From Phytohabitans suffuscus (GTDB lineage Bacteria; Actinomycetota; Actinomycetes; Mycobacteriales; Micromonosporaceae): DNA of 64,000 bases. Positions 1 to 8,744 of this stretch are shown here, in pieces. Numbering within the stretch: position 1 is the first letter of the stretch; every line of letters begins with the position of its first letter. The stretch is from the NCBI RefSeq assembly GCF_011764565.1, contig NZ_AP022871.1, positions 2,480,001 through 2,544,000 of the forward strand, in the 5' to 3' direction. The notes beneath the pieces are model-generated. The model worked only from the letters and a program-made list of their open reading frames with translations, ran no database searches and was not told the DNA's origin. A program made the position numbers and the translations under genes.

Positions 1-110
1 TCATATCCCGCAGGCTTGGCAGTCCGGCTCCAGACAACGTTCGGCACGAACAGTGCCAGGAGGAACACCGCACCAACCAGCGAGAACCCGAACTGTCCCA
101 TCGACATCAT
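1..110 (-). CDS. N-terminal fragment of a small membrane protein (runs off the window)
   Basis: Read leftward from the ATG at 110, the frame encodes a short polar start followed by one hydrophobic segment (FSLVGAVFLLALFVPNVVW) and then a basic/proline stretch (SRTAKPAGY). That fits the first transmembrane helix of an inner-membrane protein. A second in-frame ATG lies at 107 and a third at 101. The gene continues beyond base 1, so length and family cannot be judged. No function is assigned. Confidence 0.5.
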   Translation of the reverse strand, partial: MMSMGQFGFSLVGAVFLLALFVPNVVWSRTAKPAGY

Positions 111-131
111 CGGATCGCCTCGCCCATCTCC

Positions 132-356
132 TCAGAAGACACAGGTAGAACGCACCACGGGGCGGCCACGGCAGGCAGGACGAGCGCAGCGCCGGTTCCG
201 TCGCAGATTAGGTGCAGCCAGGACCATCCCGGCAGGGTAGATCAGCTCCAGCACGATCCACGCCCGCGTGTCAACACCACCCGCCACGTCGCCCGGCGAA
301 TCGGCCAGCAGATACGTCAGGAAGTCGACGGTCCGTTCGTATTGTTTCCCGGGCAT
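132..356 (-). CDS. Possible small ORF, 74 aa, unrecognised
   Basis: From an ATG at 356 the frame gives a sequence beginning MPGKQYERTVDFLTYLLADS that looks protein-like for about 50 residues. It ends in an arginine-rich tail that looks like non-coding high-GC translation. There is no recognisable domain. It could be a remnant whose real 3' end is in another frame. Confidence 0.2.
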   Translation of the reverse strand: MPGKQYERTVDFLTYLLADSPGDVAGGVDTRAWIVLELIYPAGMVLAAPNLRRNRRCARPACRGRPVVRSTCVF

Positions 357-561
357 CGCCCACCGCCACGAACGGCCGTCGCCACCGACCCTCGCACTCG
401 CCCGACTCGCCCGGAACCTCGCCCGCACCCGGCCATGACGGCATGTGCCGCAGCTTAGCGGTGGTGAAGTCGGCGCGACTGCGGCGCAGTCGTACCCGTC
501 GCCCGAGTTCACCAGTTCTGGCACAGCTCGGGCGCAACCGCCCGCAGGGCTCGCCCGGCGG

Positions 562-840
562 TCAGCGGCCAGTGCGGGCCTGCCAGTGGGTGAGCGCGTC
601 GACCTGGTCGCGTACGTAGGTGGTGTCGTCGGACATGGGAAACCACGGCATGGCGCACCGGATGCTGACCCGTCCATGCAAGGCGAGCCACAGGCTGGTG
701 GCCGCGTCGTGTGCGTCCGCCTCGCCGACTAGCGCCTCGGCGAGTACGACGAGTTGGTGGAAGGCCTGCATTCCCGCGGCGCGCGCACAGGCGCCCCCGT
801 CGGCGTCGTTTGGCCTGCGCCGGACACGCAGGCCGAGGGA
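562..840 (-). pseudogene. C-terminal fragment of a TetR-type regulator
   Basis: The frame ending at 562 contains LWLALHGRVSIRCAMPWFP, which matches the ligand-domain pattern of actinobacterial TetR regulators (ALWAxLHGxVSL followed by FP). It is preceded by an AFxxLVxLxEA helix. The N-terminal helix-turn-helix is absent: upstream of about 840 the sequence is serine recombinase remnant. This is therefore a truncated 3' piece, probably left by rearrangement. Family assignment rests on the short WHG-type motif only. Confidence 0.4.
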
Positions 841-867
841 GGTTCAAATTGCCCGTTTCCGCACCGC

Positions 868-1620
868 TGGCCCGTGAGCTACGCGGTTCGGATACTGGCA
901 CGTCCGGTCCACAACGTGATGCGTTGTGCGAACACCTGGATCGGTCGATGTTTCGGTAGGCCCGTTGTCGTTGGTCGTTGGGATCTTGAAGATCGGGATG
1001 AGGCGGTTGCCGTCGATCTTTATCGCGGCGACGTGGGGTTTCGATGATTGCCTTGCGCTGGCCCGGCGTGCCGTGGGCGAACACGGCCGCGAGGGTTATC
1101 CCGCAGCCGCTGGATGGCTCGCGGGCTGGGCGACGCCACCGGGACTGCGGTCTGCTCGACGAGTTCGTCGCGTCGGGTGCCGAGTTGGTCGAGTTTGACT
1201 GTGAGGTCACGGACCCGATGTCCACAAGCCCGCTCGTCGGGAGCGCCGTTCTCGAACGCGGTCAGGTACCGGTCGATCGCGGCCTGGGTCGTGGTGATCT
1301 GGCCGGTGACGGCCTTCGGCTCTTCCTCTCGCTGGTGGCTGCCTTCGGCGCGGTGGGCGAGTTCTGCGGTGATGGGCGGCGTCGATGATGTCGGTGCGGC
1401 TGTAGAAGTCGATCAGCGCCTGTTGGATGGCCTGGTCGAGCAGGTCGGCGTCGATGCGGGCACCGGTGCAGCCGGCGGTGCCGTAGCGGGTGCGGGAGAA
1501 GCAGGTGTAGTACCGGTAGCGGCGGAGTTTGCCGTGGGCTGAGGTGCCGACGTACTTATTGCCGCGGTATGCACCCGCATCGCCTCGCGGTGACCCCAGC
1601 CGATAGTCCCACCAACGGAC
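868..1620 (-). pseudogene. Serine recombinase, C-terminal remnant with frameshifts
   Basis: On the minus strand, 1620-1380 encodes a recombinase zinc-ribbon region (NKYVGTSAHGKLRRYRYYTC, then a cysteine followed by ARIDADLLDQAIQQALIDFY). This is the pattern seen in large serine integrases of actinomycete phages and integrative elements. A second frame near 1050-930 encodes the typical C-terminal tail (IKIDGNRLIPIFKIP). The catalytic N-terminal resolvase domain is missing and the frame changes at least twice. It is a decayed integrase with no expected activity. Confidence 0.65.
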
Positions 1621-1869
1621 CACGATCGGACGGTGGCTGCCTGCATGCCCGCACAACACCCGATGTGGATCAAACCCGACGCTGTCACTGCCGCGTCAGC
1701 TCGCTAACCGCCGACGATCTGGTCAAGCCGGCCTGTACGTCCTCGGGCGAGCTGCGAACGCCGCGGCAGCGCGGCACCGCTCCGACCCCACAGTCAGATC
1801 GACAGCACTGATTCGCCGAAATGGGCACAGTCTCTGTGCGCCCGCCCCTTGCATCGGTTCGGGCCGCGC

Positions 1870-1903
1870 TAGACAGCGCCACTAGATGGCAATACTATCT
1901 AGT
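1870..1903 (+). promoter_or_regulatory. Promoter with perfect 7-bp palindromic operator upstream of the HAAS/PadR pair
   Basis: A -35-like TAGACA (1870-1875) and a -10-like TACTAT (1893-1898) are separated by 17 bp. Overlapping the -10 is a perfect inverted repeat, ACTAGAT (1881-1887) and ATCTAGT (1897-1903), with a 9-bp spacer. The GTG start at 1905 lies only 6 bases past the -10, so the transcript is probably leaderless. PadR regulators commonly bind palindromes over their own promoter, so I infer autoregulation by the downstream PadR protein. Confidence 0.6.
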
Positions 1904-1904
1904 C

Positions 1905-2633
1905 GTGTCCGGGGACTACTCGAGCGAGCTTGCGGCGGCGCTGCGCAAGCGCAACGTGTCAGGTCTGCAGATCGGCGACGCCATCGCAGAGGTGGAGACG
2001 CACGTGGCTGCGTCGGGCCAACCTCCCACCGAGGCGTTCGGGCCGGCCGAACAGTACGCCGACGCCGTCGTGGCGGCACTAGGTCCGGCAAGACCAATTC
2101 CAATATTTCTCGGCGTCACGACCTACCAGCCCGCCGGACCTCTCGCGAAGCGCGCTCCGCTCCGGTCGCTGCGCGAGCCCAGCATCGCGACAGCCCTCGC
2201 TGTGGGCTGCTTTCTCGTGACCAGCGTGCTCATCAACATCATCGTGCCCGGCAACGGTTTCGACGTCGGCTGGCTCATCGCATCGGCGGCCAGCACGTCC
2301 CTCGCCCTGGGCGTCGTCGGGTTGGCATTGGCCCGCGGCCGCAGCACACCCGGCCTGCGGATCGTCGCTGTCGGCACCCAGGCCGCACTGTTCATCGCGA
2401 GCGTTATCCTCGTCCTGCGCCGCACCGCGTTCCCATGGTGGCTGATACCGACATTCGGGGTCCTCCTTGTTGGCGCCGCGGTCCAGATCGCGGGCGAATG
2501 GCGCGACCGGGTGATCGATCCCCGTGCCGGAACGGACCGCTACCCAGTGCCTACCTGGGCTTTCGTCGTGGCGGTCATTGTTCTGGCCGCTCCAATCGGC
2601 GCCGCCGTCGCGCTGCGCCTATGGGTCCAGTGA
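1905..2633 (+). CDS. HAAS/DUF1700-like membrane protein paired with PadR
   Basis: The 242-aa protein has an N-terminal soluble part of about 75 residues (ELAAALRKRNVSGLQIGDAI, then EVETHV and AFGPAEQYADAV) like the HAAS/DUF1700 domain that usually accompanies PadR regulators. About four to five hydrophobic segments follow (around residues 100-120, 125-145, 160-180, 185-205 and 220-240). I chose the GTG at 1905 because a promoter with -10 at 1893-1898 sits immediately upstream; an upstream ATG at 1821 would place the promoter inside the gene. The stop overlaps the PadR start (TGATG), implying translational coupling. HAAS proteins are proposed membrane partners of PadR sensing; the signal is unknown. 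In many genomes padR comes first, so the order here is reversed. Confidence 0.75.
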   Translation: MSGDYSSELAAALRKRNVSGLQIGDAIAEVETHVAASGQPPTEAFGPAEQYADAVVAALGPARPIPIFLGVTTYQPAGPLAKRAPLRSLREPSIATALAVGCFLVTSVLINIIVPGNGFDVGWLIASAASTSLALGVVGLALARGRSTPGLRIVAVGTQAALFIASVILVLRRTAFPWWLIPTFGVLLVGAAVQIAGEWRDRVIDPRAGTDRYPVPTWAFVVAVIVLAAPIGAAVALRLWVQ

Positions 2634-2998
2634 TGGAGCAGGGCTGGCCAGCGCAGTGGTTGAAGGGGATCCTGGAGCTCTGCGTGCTCGCCGTGGTGGC
2701 GCAGGAGGACACGTACGGGTACGCCATCGCCCAACGCCTCGAGCAGGGAGGCCTCGGCCCGGTCAGGGGCGGCACTCTCTATCCGGTTCTGCTGCGGCTG
2801 GAGACCGATGGACTGGTCGCGTCCTGGTGGGTCGAGGGGGAGGGCGGGCCACGCCGCAAGTTCTTCCGGGCGACTCAGAAGGGTCGACGCAATCTCGCGC
2901 AACGAACCGCAGACTGGCAGGCTTTCACCGCCACGACACTGCACCTGCTGCCCGTCCACGTCAGCCCTGACACGCAGCGGGATCCGCGCCCCTCGTAA
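2633..2998 (+). CDS. PadR-family transcriptional regulator
   Basis: This 121-aa protein is a typical short PadR winged-helix regulator. The helical start ends LELCVLAVVAQ, followed by YGYAIAQRLE, the wing region GGTLYPVLLRLETDGLVASW, then GPRRKFFRATQKGR. Its start codon overlaps the stop of the upstream HAAS gene by one base (TGATG), so the two are co-translated. It probably binds the palindrome at 1881-1903 and represses the operon. No separate ribosome binding site is needed given the overlap. The ligand is unknown. The gene is intact although both flanks carry mobile-element debris. Confidence 0.85.
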   Translation: MEQGWPAQWLKGILELCVLAVVAQEDTYGYAIAQRLEQGGLGPVRGGTLYPVLLRLETDGLVASWWVEGEGGPRRKFFRATQKGRRNLAQRTADWQAFTATTLHLLPVHVSPDTQRDPRPS

Positions 2999-3260
2999 AT
3001 TGCAGACACGGCGACACTCGGCGGTGCATGGTGCAGAAGGCTTGGGCGAGTACGGCGAGGGTGATGTTGGCGGTGCCCAGCCGGCGAAGTTGCGGCCTTC
3101 GACATGGTCCAAGCCGTGGCCGGTCTTGAGTTCGCGGTAGTCGTGTTCGATCCGCCAGCGGATCTTGGCCAGTCGCACGAGTTTCGGTCTGCTGGCGGTC
3201 GTGCGGCTGGATGGCGGCCTCCAGCCGGGCCTGCGGTGTCGAGCTAACCGAGTGTCGACG
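2996..3260 (-). pseudogene. IS701-like DDE transposase, C-terminal fragment
   Basis: The minus strand encodes LVRLAKIRWRIEHDYRELKT followed by GLDHVEGRNFAGW. This is the conserved C-terminal block of IS701-type transposases, including the last acidic residue of the DDE triad in the RWRIEHDYRE segment. The frame breaks after GW and the matching tail (FCTMHRRVSPCLQFTRG) is scattered across other frames. Upstream of 3260 the reading frame is closed. It is a dead fragment abutting the padR stop codon. Confidence 0.6.
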
Positions 3261-3379
3261 TGGACGCTGCAGCGCGGCTCAGGGCTGACCCAGGCGAGCG
3301 GACCCGGTCTGGCCTGCGGCTTCGTGGCCGCGACGGCGGCTCTGGTGCGGGCCCGTCGAGGTCTGAGCTGGCGCCCGCA

Positions 3380-3615
3380 GACGTGCCGGACGCGCTCGTC
3401 GGCACCGCGACGCCGGTGGCGAGCGGACCGCTGTACGGGCACGGCATCGTCAACCCCTACGCCGCGTCAACAACCAGCTCGTCGACGCGACGCCGGTCCC
3501 GCTGCCGCCCGCGCAACGGGCCGATGCCGGCGATCCCGGGACCGAGGCGGCGTGGCGCCGCTCGCGTGAGCGGGCGTTGCTCGGCGGCGGTCTCGCCGTG
3601 CTCTACGCGGGCTAA
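3380..3615 (+). pseudogene. 3' fragment of a mycosin-like (S8) serine protease
   Basis: The plus strand reads VPDALVGTATPV, then LYGHGIVNPYAA. After a one-base slip it continues VNNQLVDATPVPLPPAQRAD and ends ALLGGGLAVLYAG at a TAA (3613-3615). The GHGIVNPYAA block followed by a proline-rich linker and a short C-terminal hydrophobic segment is the layout of mycosins, the membrane-anchored subtilisin-like proteases of ESX/type VII secretion loci. The catalytic domain is missing and no other ESX gene is present. It is an orphan remnant brought or left by rearrangement. Confidence 0.5.
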
Positions 3616-3653
3616 AGAATCACGATCGGTATCGATCTCGACGCCATGATCAC

Positions 3654-3745
3654 TTATCGGATCGCCTGGATGCCGAGATAGGCCAGGTACGACGCGCCGA
3701 CCAGCTTCACCACGGTGAACAGCGCGATTGACTGCACAACGGAAC
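3654..3745 (-). pseudogene. Fragment of a LysE/RhtB-type exporter
   Basis: The last residues of a minus-strand frame read SIALFTVVKLVGASYLAYLGIQAIR and then stop. This resembles the second/third membrane segment of LysE-family amino acid exporters, whose usual pattern is FTxVKxxGAAYLxYLGIQ. Sequence before and after it is not LysE-like, so only about 30 codons survive. The assignment rests on this one short block. Confidence 0.35.
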
Positions 3746-4161
3746 GCGGTGCTGACGTCCCGGTCCAGCCCCACTCGTGCAACAGATACAGCGGCCGCTG
3801 GACGCGCCACAGGATCGCGGCGTCCCGGTCGCGTCGGCAGGACGGTCGGCGAGCGAGGGGTGGCCCGGCCCGCGTCGCCGGCCAGGCCTGGTAGACGGTG
3901 CCGACATGACCCGGACTTACCCGCACCGGACCATCCGGTGCGTACCGGGTCCGCGGGACTGTGACTGTCAGCCGTAGTTGTCACTTTTCAGCGATAGCTG
4001 TCACCGTGTCAGTGGAAAGCCGATCGCTGGCGTCGATCTGGCTTGCGAGCTGTTCTGCGTAGGGCGTGAGGCGTGTCCTGTCTCAGCCGAGCTGGTCCGA
4101 ATCTCAGCGAAGTTGGCCAGATCCTGGCCGGCCACACCAGGTTCTGTGAGACGGCAGAGGC

Positions 4162-4548
4162 TCAGTCCCAGTGCTGCGCGTTGTTGTCGTCTAACGTCCC
4201 GGCCTTCAGCGGCATGACGCAGAACGGCAGGCCCGCCGGGTCGCGCATGACATACCAGTCGTGCACGTGCTGCTCTCGCTTGGCGCCCAGCCGCTCCAGC
4301 CGCGCGACCTCTGCCTCCACGTCGTCGGTGTGAAAGTCGAGGTGCATCCGGGCCGGCCCCTCTCCCAACCGCTGGACGAGCAGCGCGAGCTGCTCCTGGT
4401 GCGGCAGAAGCGCCCCGTGGAATTCCGGGTGGTCCTCGATCTGGGTCAGTTCCTGACCGATGGCCGCCTGCCAGAACGCTAGCCCCTGGTCGTGGTGGTC
4501 TTGAGGGACATCGATGACGATCATGCGGAGTCTGCTGTAGTGGGGCAC
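4162..4548 (-). CDS. VOC (glyoxalase/bleomycin-resistance fold) family protein
   Basis: The 128-aa protein has the two-module VOC layout: an N-terminal half starting YSRLRMIVIDVPQ and a C-terminal half with RMHLDFHTDDVEAEVARLE, then DWYVMRDPAGLPFCVMP. The HLDF histidine and the MRDPAGLPFCV strand are the usual metal/substrate face of actinomycete VOC proteins. I chose the GTG at 4548 because GGAGG lies 7 bases upstream, better than the longer ORF start at 4617. Substrate cannot be predicted. It is one of the few intact genes in this stretch of mobile debris. Confidence 0.75.
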   Translation of the reverse strand: MPHYSRLRMIVIDVPQDHHDQGLAFWQAAIGQELTQIEDHPEFHGALLPHQEQLALLVQRLGEGPARMHLDFHTDDVEAEVARLERLGAKREQHVHDWYVMRDPAGLPFCVMPLKAGTLDDNNAQHWD

Positions 4549-5269
4549 TGCTGCGCCTCCGTTCGTGGACCATGCGTATCGGGCGAGCACACGTTCGCGT
4601 CGCGGACGGTACCCCATCCTCTTCCATGCCCGATCCCGCGGTCAGTGGTCGAGCGGGCAACCTGGGCATATGGCAAGTCGCTGTCAGGCCAGGTTCATTG
4701 AGACAACCCGTCGCATCCGGCCGCAGCGAGCCAACTGTCATGAGACTCAGCCACGCACTCGCCCCATCCATGTCGTCCCATCCCAGGTCACAGCCGCATC
4801 CGATGCCAACTCGAGTGAGACGGGACAAGGCGCTCGCGCAGCTGGCGGTAGATCCCGCGTAGGCTGCGGGTCATCAGCGGCCATCGGCTCAGGACGACTT
4901 GGGTGGTCTTGGTTTGTCGCGAGGGCGCGTTCGCGTCGGGTCGCAGGGCGGCGCGTAGATGTGGTCGCCGTCCGTAACGGTGTGCCAGACCCAGATGGAC
5001 GCGAGGGCGGCGCGTGTCAAGATTTTTTAGGCAGGTTGATCAAGGATTCTTTGAGTCGGCCTGCTGCTCGTCCTGGTCTGGCTTGTTGATCCAGGCCGCT
5101 GTAGGCAGTGGAGCTGGTTCGGGGTGTTTGCGGACGAACCGCTCGGGGTTACGGGTGTACGCGGCGGCCAGGACGTCGGCTCGGATCTCACGGACCGCCT
5201 CGGCATGTCCATGGTGGACGTTGTGTGGGGTGTGCCAGGCGGCGCCGGAATGCCGATGCTGCGTGTTGT
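4549..5269. other. No intact gene; degraded DNA
   Basis: No open frame here has protein-like composition over its length. A short minus-strand stretch at about 4885-5020 (TRAALASIWVWHTVTDGDH) may be the end of a lost gene. A leftover of the IS5-type element may begin near 5015. I see no RNA gene or promoter that I can support. Confidence 0.4.
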
Positions 5270-5592
5270 TCCCAACCATCCGTCTGGTCTGGGCCGACGG
5301 CGGCTACGCCGGCAAGCTGGTCGACTACGCCACCTCCACGCTCGGGATCACCGTGCAGATCGTGTCCAAACTGGCCGGCCAGGTCGGCTTCGTGGTGTTG
5401 CCCCGCACGTGGTGTGTGGAGCGCACCTTCTCCTGGATCAACCGCTGCCGCCGTACCGTCAGGGACTACGAGCGGCCGCCCGAACACCACACCGCCACCA
5501 CCTACTGGGCAATGATCACCATCATGGGACGACGCCTGGCCCGCCACCAAGCCGCCGGACGAACCATCCCGCAACCCGCCCGCGCTCCCTGA
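5270..5592 (+). pseudogene. IS5-family transposase, C-terminal fragment
   Basis: From about 5275 the frame reads RLVWADGGYAGKLVDYA, then FVVLPRTWCVERTFSWINRC and RRTVRDYERPPEHH, ending at 5592. This is the DGGYxG and RxWVVERTFxW block of IS5/IS1-like DDE transposases; the final glutamate lies in VERT. Everything upstream in the same frame is low-complexity translation, so the N-terminal two thirds is missing. The likely right terminus of the element lies at 5593-5618, where the next recombinase remnant begins. Confidence 0.65.
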
Positions 5593-5617
5593 ACCGGCTA
5601 TTTACCAGGCTCTTAGG

Positions 5618-7645
5618 GACCCACCCCGTCAGTTGGTCTTCGTACCCGATGCTGCCGGGTGTCCGTTGACGGCGGACTTGGTCTTCCTGTCATCGAATCT
5701 GGACCGCTGGTCGTCCTCTGCCAAGGAAGTTGGTCCACCGCAGGTGAGGTGTCCGAACGTGCCCGTGGTTAGCGATCGGACGCGTTGAACAAGCTCACCT
5801 GGATCGTGATCCGCAAGGGCGGGCTCATCGCCGATATCACCGTGGGCGACTGCGTCGAGCTGACCAAAGCGTTGCAGGAGCACCATTTCCGGGGCAGCGC
5901 CGGGCGTCCGCTGTTCTACGCGCTGCTGAGGAAGGCTGGCACGCTCCCACCTGGCACGCCCGAGCGGCTCCGGGTGCTGCGCGTGGACGGCCGCCACAGC
6001 GTCGAGCAGATCGTCGACGCCTACGGCATCCAGTGCCGGCCCGTGCGCGACCTGCTGGTCGAGTACCTCACGGAGCGTTCCCCCGGGCTCGACCACACCT
6101 CGTTGCGCTCGATCGCAAGCAACCTCTGCCGGCTGTTCTGGCGGGATCTGGAGATCCATCACCCTGGCATCGACTCGCTGAGGCTGGCACCCGCGGTCGC
6201 GCAAGCGTGGAAGGAGCGGCTGGCCCACGTCTGCGACGCTGCCGGCAACCCCGTGCGGCTGCGGGTGAACTACCGCAGCGAACTGGTGTTCGTTCGGGCC
6301 TTCTACGAGGACATCGCCCGCTGGGCTGCCGATGATTCGGCCCGGTGGACGCACTGGGTGGCGCCCTGCCCGATCAAGGCCAGCGAGGTGACCCGTAAGA
6401 AGTTCCAAGCCCGGGTCAAAGCGCGGATGGACCAGCGCACACGGACCCAGTTGCCACTGCTGCCGTCGTTGCTGCGGGCCGTCGAGCAGCAGCGCAAGGA
6501 CGCCGAGGAACGACTCGGTATCGCCAAGGCCGTCTCATCCGGAGAACGGTTCGCCGCAGGTGGTGACCACTTCGATCGTTGCCGTGTGGGTGACTCCGGC
6601 CGGGTCTACGCCTTCGACCTGGGTTCCGGCAGGCGGCGGGATCTGAGCCACGAGGAGGAGGCCGCGTTCTTGGTCCTCGGCGACAGTGGAAGTGTTGCGG
6701 CATACCGGGATCCGTATCGAGGAGATGCTGGAGCTGACCCACCACAGCTTCGTCGCCTACACACTGCCGACCACCAGCGAGGTCGTGCCGATGCTCCAGA
6801 TCGCCCCGTCGAAGACCGACGCCGAGAGGTTGCTGCTGGTCTCACCGGAGCTCGCGGAGGTCTTGACCGCGATCATCTTCCGGGTCCGTGCGGGCAGCGC
6901 GGCGCTTCCGTTGGTATCCGCCTACGACGTGTTCGAACAGACCTGGAGCCCACCAATGCCGTTCCTGTTCCAACGACGGTTTGGCATCGAGAACCGCCCA
7001 CTCACCCGCAGCTACATCCGCGAATGCCTCGTCGCCACGTCCCTGGCCGCGCAGATCACCGCCGGTGGACAGCCATTGCAGTGGCGACCCCATGACTTTC
7101 GGAGAATCTTCGTCACCGACGCCGTTCGCTCCGGGCTTCCGCCGCACATCGCCGCCAAGATCTGCGGTCACTCTACAGTAGACACAACGATCGGATATGC
7201 CGCCATCTACCCCGAAGATGTGATCACCCACCACCGGGCGTTCATTGCCCGCCGCCGCGCTCAGCGACCCGGCGAGGAGTACCGTGACCTTACCGCCGCC
7301 GAGTGGGACGAGTTCCTCGCCCACTTCGAACTACGGAAGGTTGCCCTCGGGACCTGCGGCCGTGACTACGGCACGCCGTGCGCGCATGAAAACGCCTGTG
7401 TCAGGTGCCGGCTCCTTCGGGTTGACCCACACCAATTGCCGCGCCTCGAGGAGATTCACGCCAACCTCGCCGACCGCCTGCAGGAGGCCAAAGAGCAGGG
7501 CTGGCTGGGCGAAGTCGCCGCGATCGAGACCACCATGGCCGCCGCAACCCAGAAACTCGACGCCATGCGCACCGCCGGCAACGCGACCGTCCACCTCGGT
7601 ATGCCCGACACTCGGCCCGCGGCCGGCCGATCGAGGGCATCCTGA
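5618..7645 (+). pseudogene. Tn554/TnpB-like tyrosine recombinase, N-truncated and frameshifted
   Basis: Three frames join into one recombinase. The first is 5618-5780 (QLVFVPDAAG, FLSSNLDRWSSSAKEV). The second runs 5785 to about 6670. The third runs 6675-7645. The catalytic core is complete in the last frame: the first arginine in LRHTGIRIEEMLEL, HDFRR, GHSTVDTTIGYAAIYP and the terminal tyrosine. A cysteine-rich tail follows (CAHENACVRCRLLRVDP), then a helix with GWLGEVAAIE. This architecture is that of large actinomycete recombinases acting with partner recombinases in Tn554-like transposons. The 5' end is cut by the IS5 remnant. The break near 6671 is a single-base shift and could be a sequencing error; the 5' truncation is not. 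Confidence 0.7.
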
Positions 7646-7750
7646 CCACCTCGGCGGTGTCCTGGGCGACACGCCCGGGTGACACCATTCAAGAATCCGC
7701 GCCAATCACAACCCGCGAGCAGTGAAGGAACAGGACCTGGATCGTTCGGC

Positions 7751-7769
7751 CAAGATCATCTCGGTTAAG
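7751..7769 (+). repeat. 19-bp direct repeat, copy 1 (partner at 10793-10811)
   Basis: CAAGATCATCTCGGTTAAG recurs at 10793-10811 with one mismatch (T for C at position 10). Copy 1 lies just after one tyrosine recombinase remnant; copy 2 lies directly against the C-terminal remnant of a second one. It may be a recombination core or an element terminus. Confidence 0.55.
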
Positions 7770-7789
7770 GCCCTAAAGGGGGTGCGCCC

Positions 7790-7912
7790 ATGGATGTCAG
7801 GGAGGAACTCGCGCAAGGTCGGATGGATCTCGTCCGGATTGGTGACCCTCACATCGCGGCCGAGGTCTGCGGCCACTCTACTGTGGACACCACGACGGGC
7901 TACGTCGGGTGA
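7790..7912 (+). pseudogene. Short tyrosine-recombinase C-terminal fragment
   Basis: A 40-codon frame ends IAAEVCGHSTVDTTTGYVG. It repeats almost exactly the ICGHSTVDTTIGYAA catalytic block of the recombinase at 5618-7645, which lies only about 600 bp upstream. It is a partial duplicate of the same gene family, cut on both sides, and is evidence of repeated insertion or recombination at this spot. Confidence 0.55.
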
Positions 7913-8002
7913 CGAGGCCGGCATCCGGCATCCGCTCGACCGTCTCGGCGAGCAGGTGCCGCGGAATGGTGCTGTTCGCGCCGCCGATGACCATGGTCGG
8001 CG

Positions 8003-8636
8003 TCAACGACCTCGATACCGTCCCACCTCGCTGGTGGCCAGCGGCGACTGACCGGCGCGCACCCGAAGCGCGAGGACGGTGAGCCAGGTCCAACCAAGGA
8101 CGATGGTGATGCGCTGGAAGAGGCCCGCGTAGGCATCGCTCGCTAGGTCCTGGATGGTGGCGAGCATCGCCACTGCGGTCACGGTGCTGTACACCGCCCA
8201 GCCCCAACTGCCGCGGCGCAGCGACAGTACAGCCACGACTAGGCACAGCGCCGGTAGGCCGAGGAACACCGGTATCGCGGCGGCGTTGTGCACGGTGCCA
8301 TGCCAGGTCGTCGCAGCGCTGTGGACCGGGTCAGTCACGAAGAGGCCGGACACGACGAGCGCGGCGGCGATCAGCGCGACGAGTGCCGGCACCATCACGC
8401 TTCTCGTCGCGCGGCGCAGCCCCGCGGCGAAGAGGAGCAGCAGGACGCCGAACACTAGGAAGTTGGCGATCTGCTGCCAGCCCCGCGGGCCGGCCGCGAG
8501 TTCGCTGACGGTCTGGCGCAGCATGCTGTACCCCGGTCGCAGCGCCCCCCTCGACGAGAAACGCGATAACGAACAGGGGCGGGCCGAAGACGCCACAGGT
8601 GAGCAGTCGGCGGGTGGTCCGGTCGGGTGCGGTCAT
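8003..8636 (-). CDS. DUF998-like multi-pass membrane protein (one-base frameshift)
   Basis: The start MTAPDRTTRRLLTCGVFGPP at 8636 and the body from about 8555 (LRPGYSMLRQTVSELAAGP and onward) are in different frames. Removing one G from the GGGGGG run at about 8551-8556 joins them into a 210-aa protein. It has roughly six membrane segments and the DUF998 features RxGYSxxRxTVSEL near the N-terminus and FxTDP in the middle. DUF998 proteins have no settled function. The gene is divergent from the two-component system starting at 8745, with about 110 bp between them that probably holds both promoters. I treat the shift as a likely base-call error, but a real frameshift is possible. Confidence 0.65.
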
Positions 8637-8744
8637 GCACTCTATTGACGCCTGCGCAGTCCCGCTCCGACAGCCCGGAACGTGGGCCGACCGACCTACT
8701 TTCGTCAGTACTCGACGGGTGTGCGTCGCGCATAGGGTTGCGGC

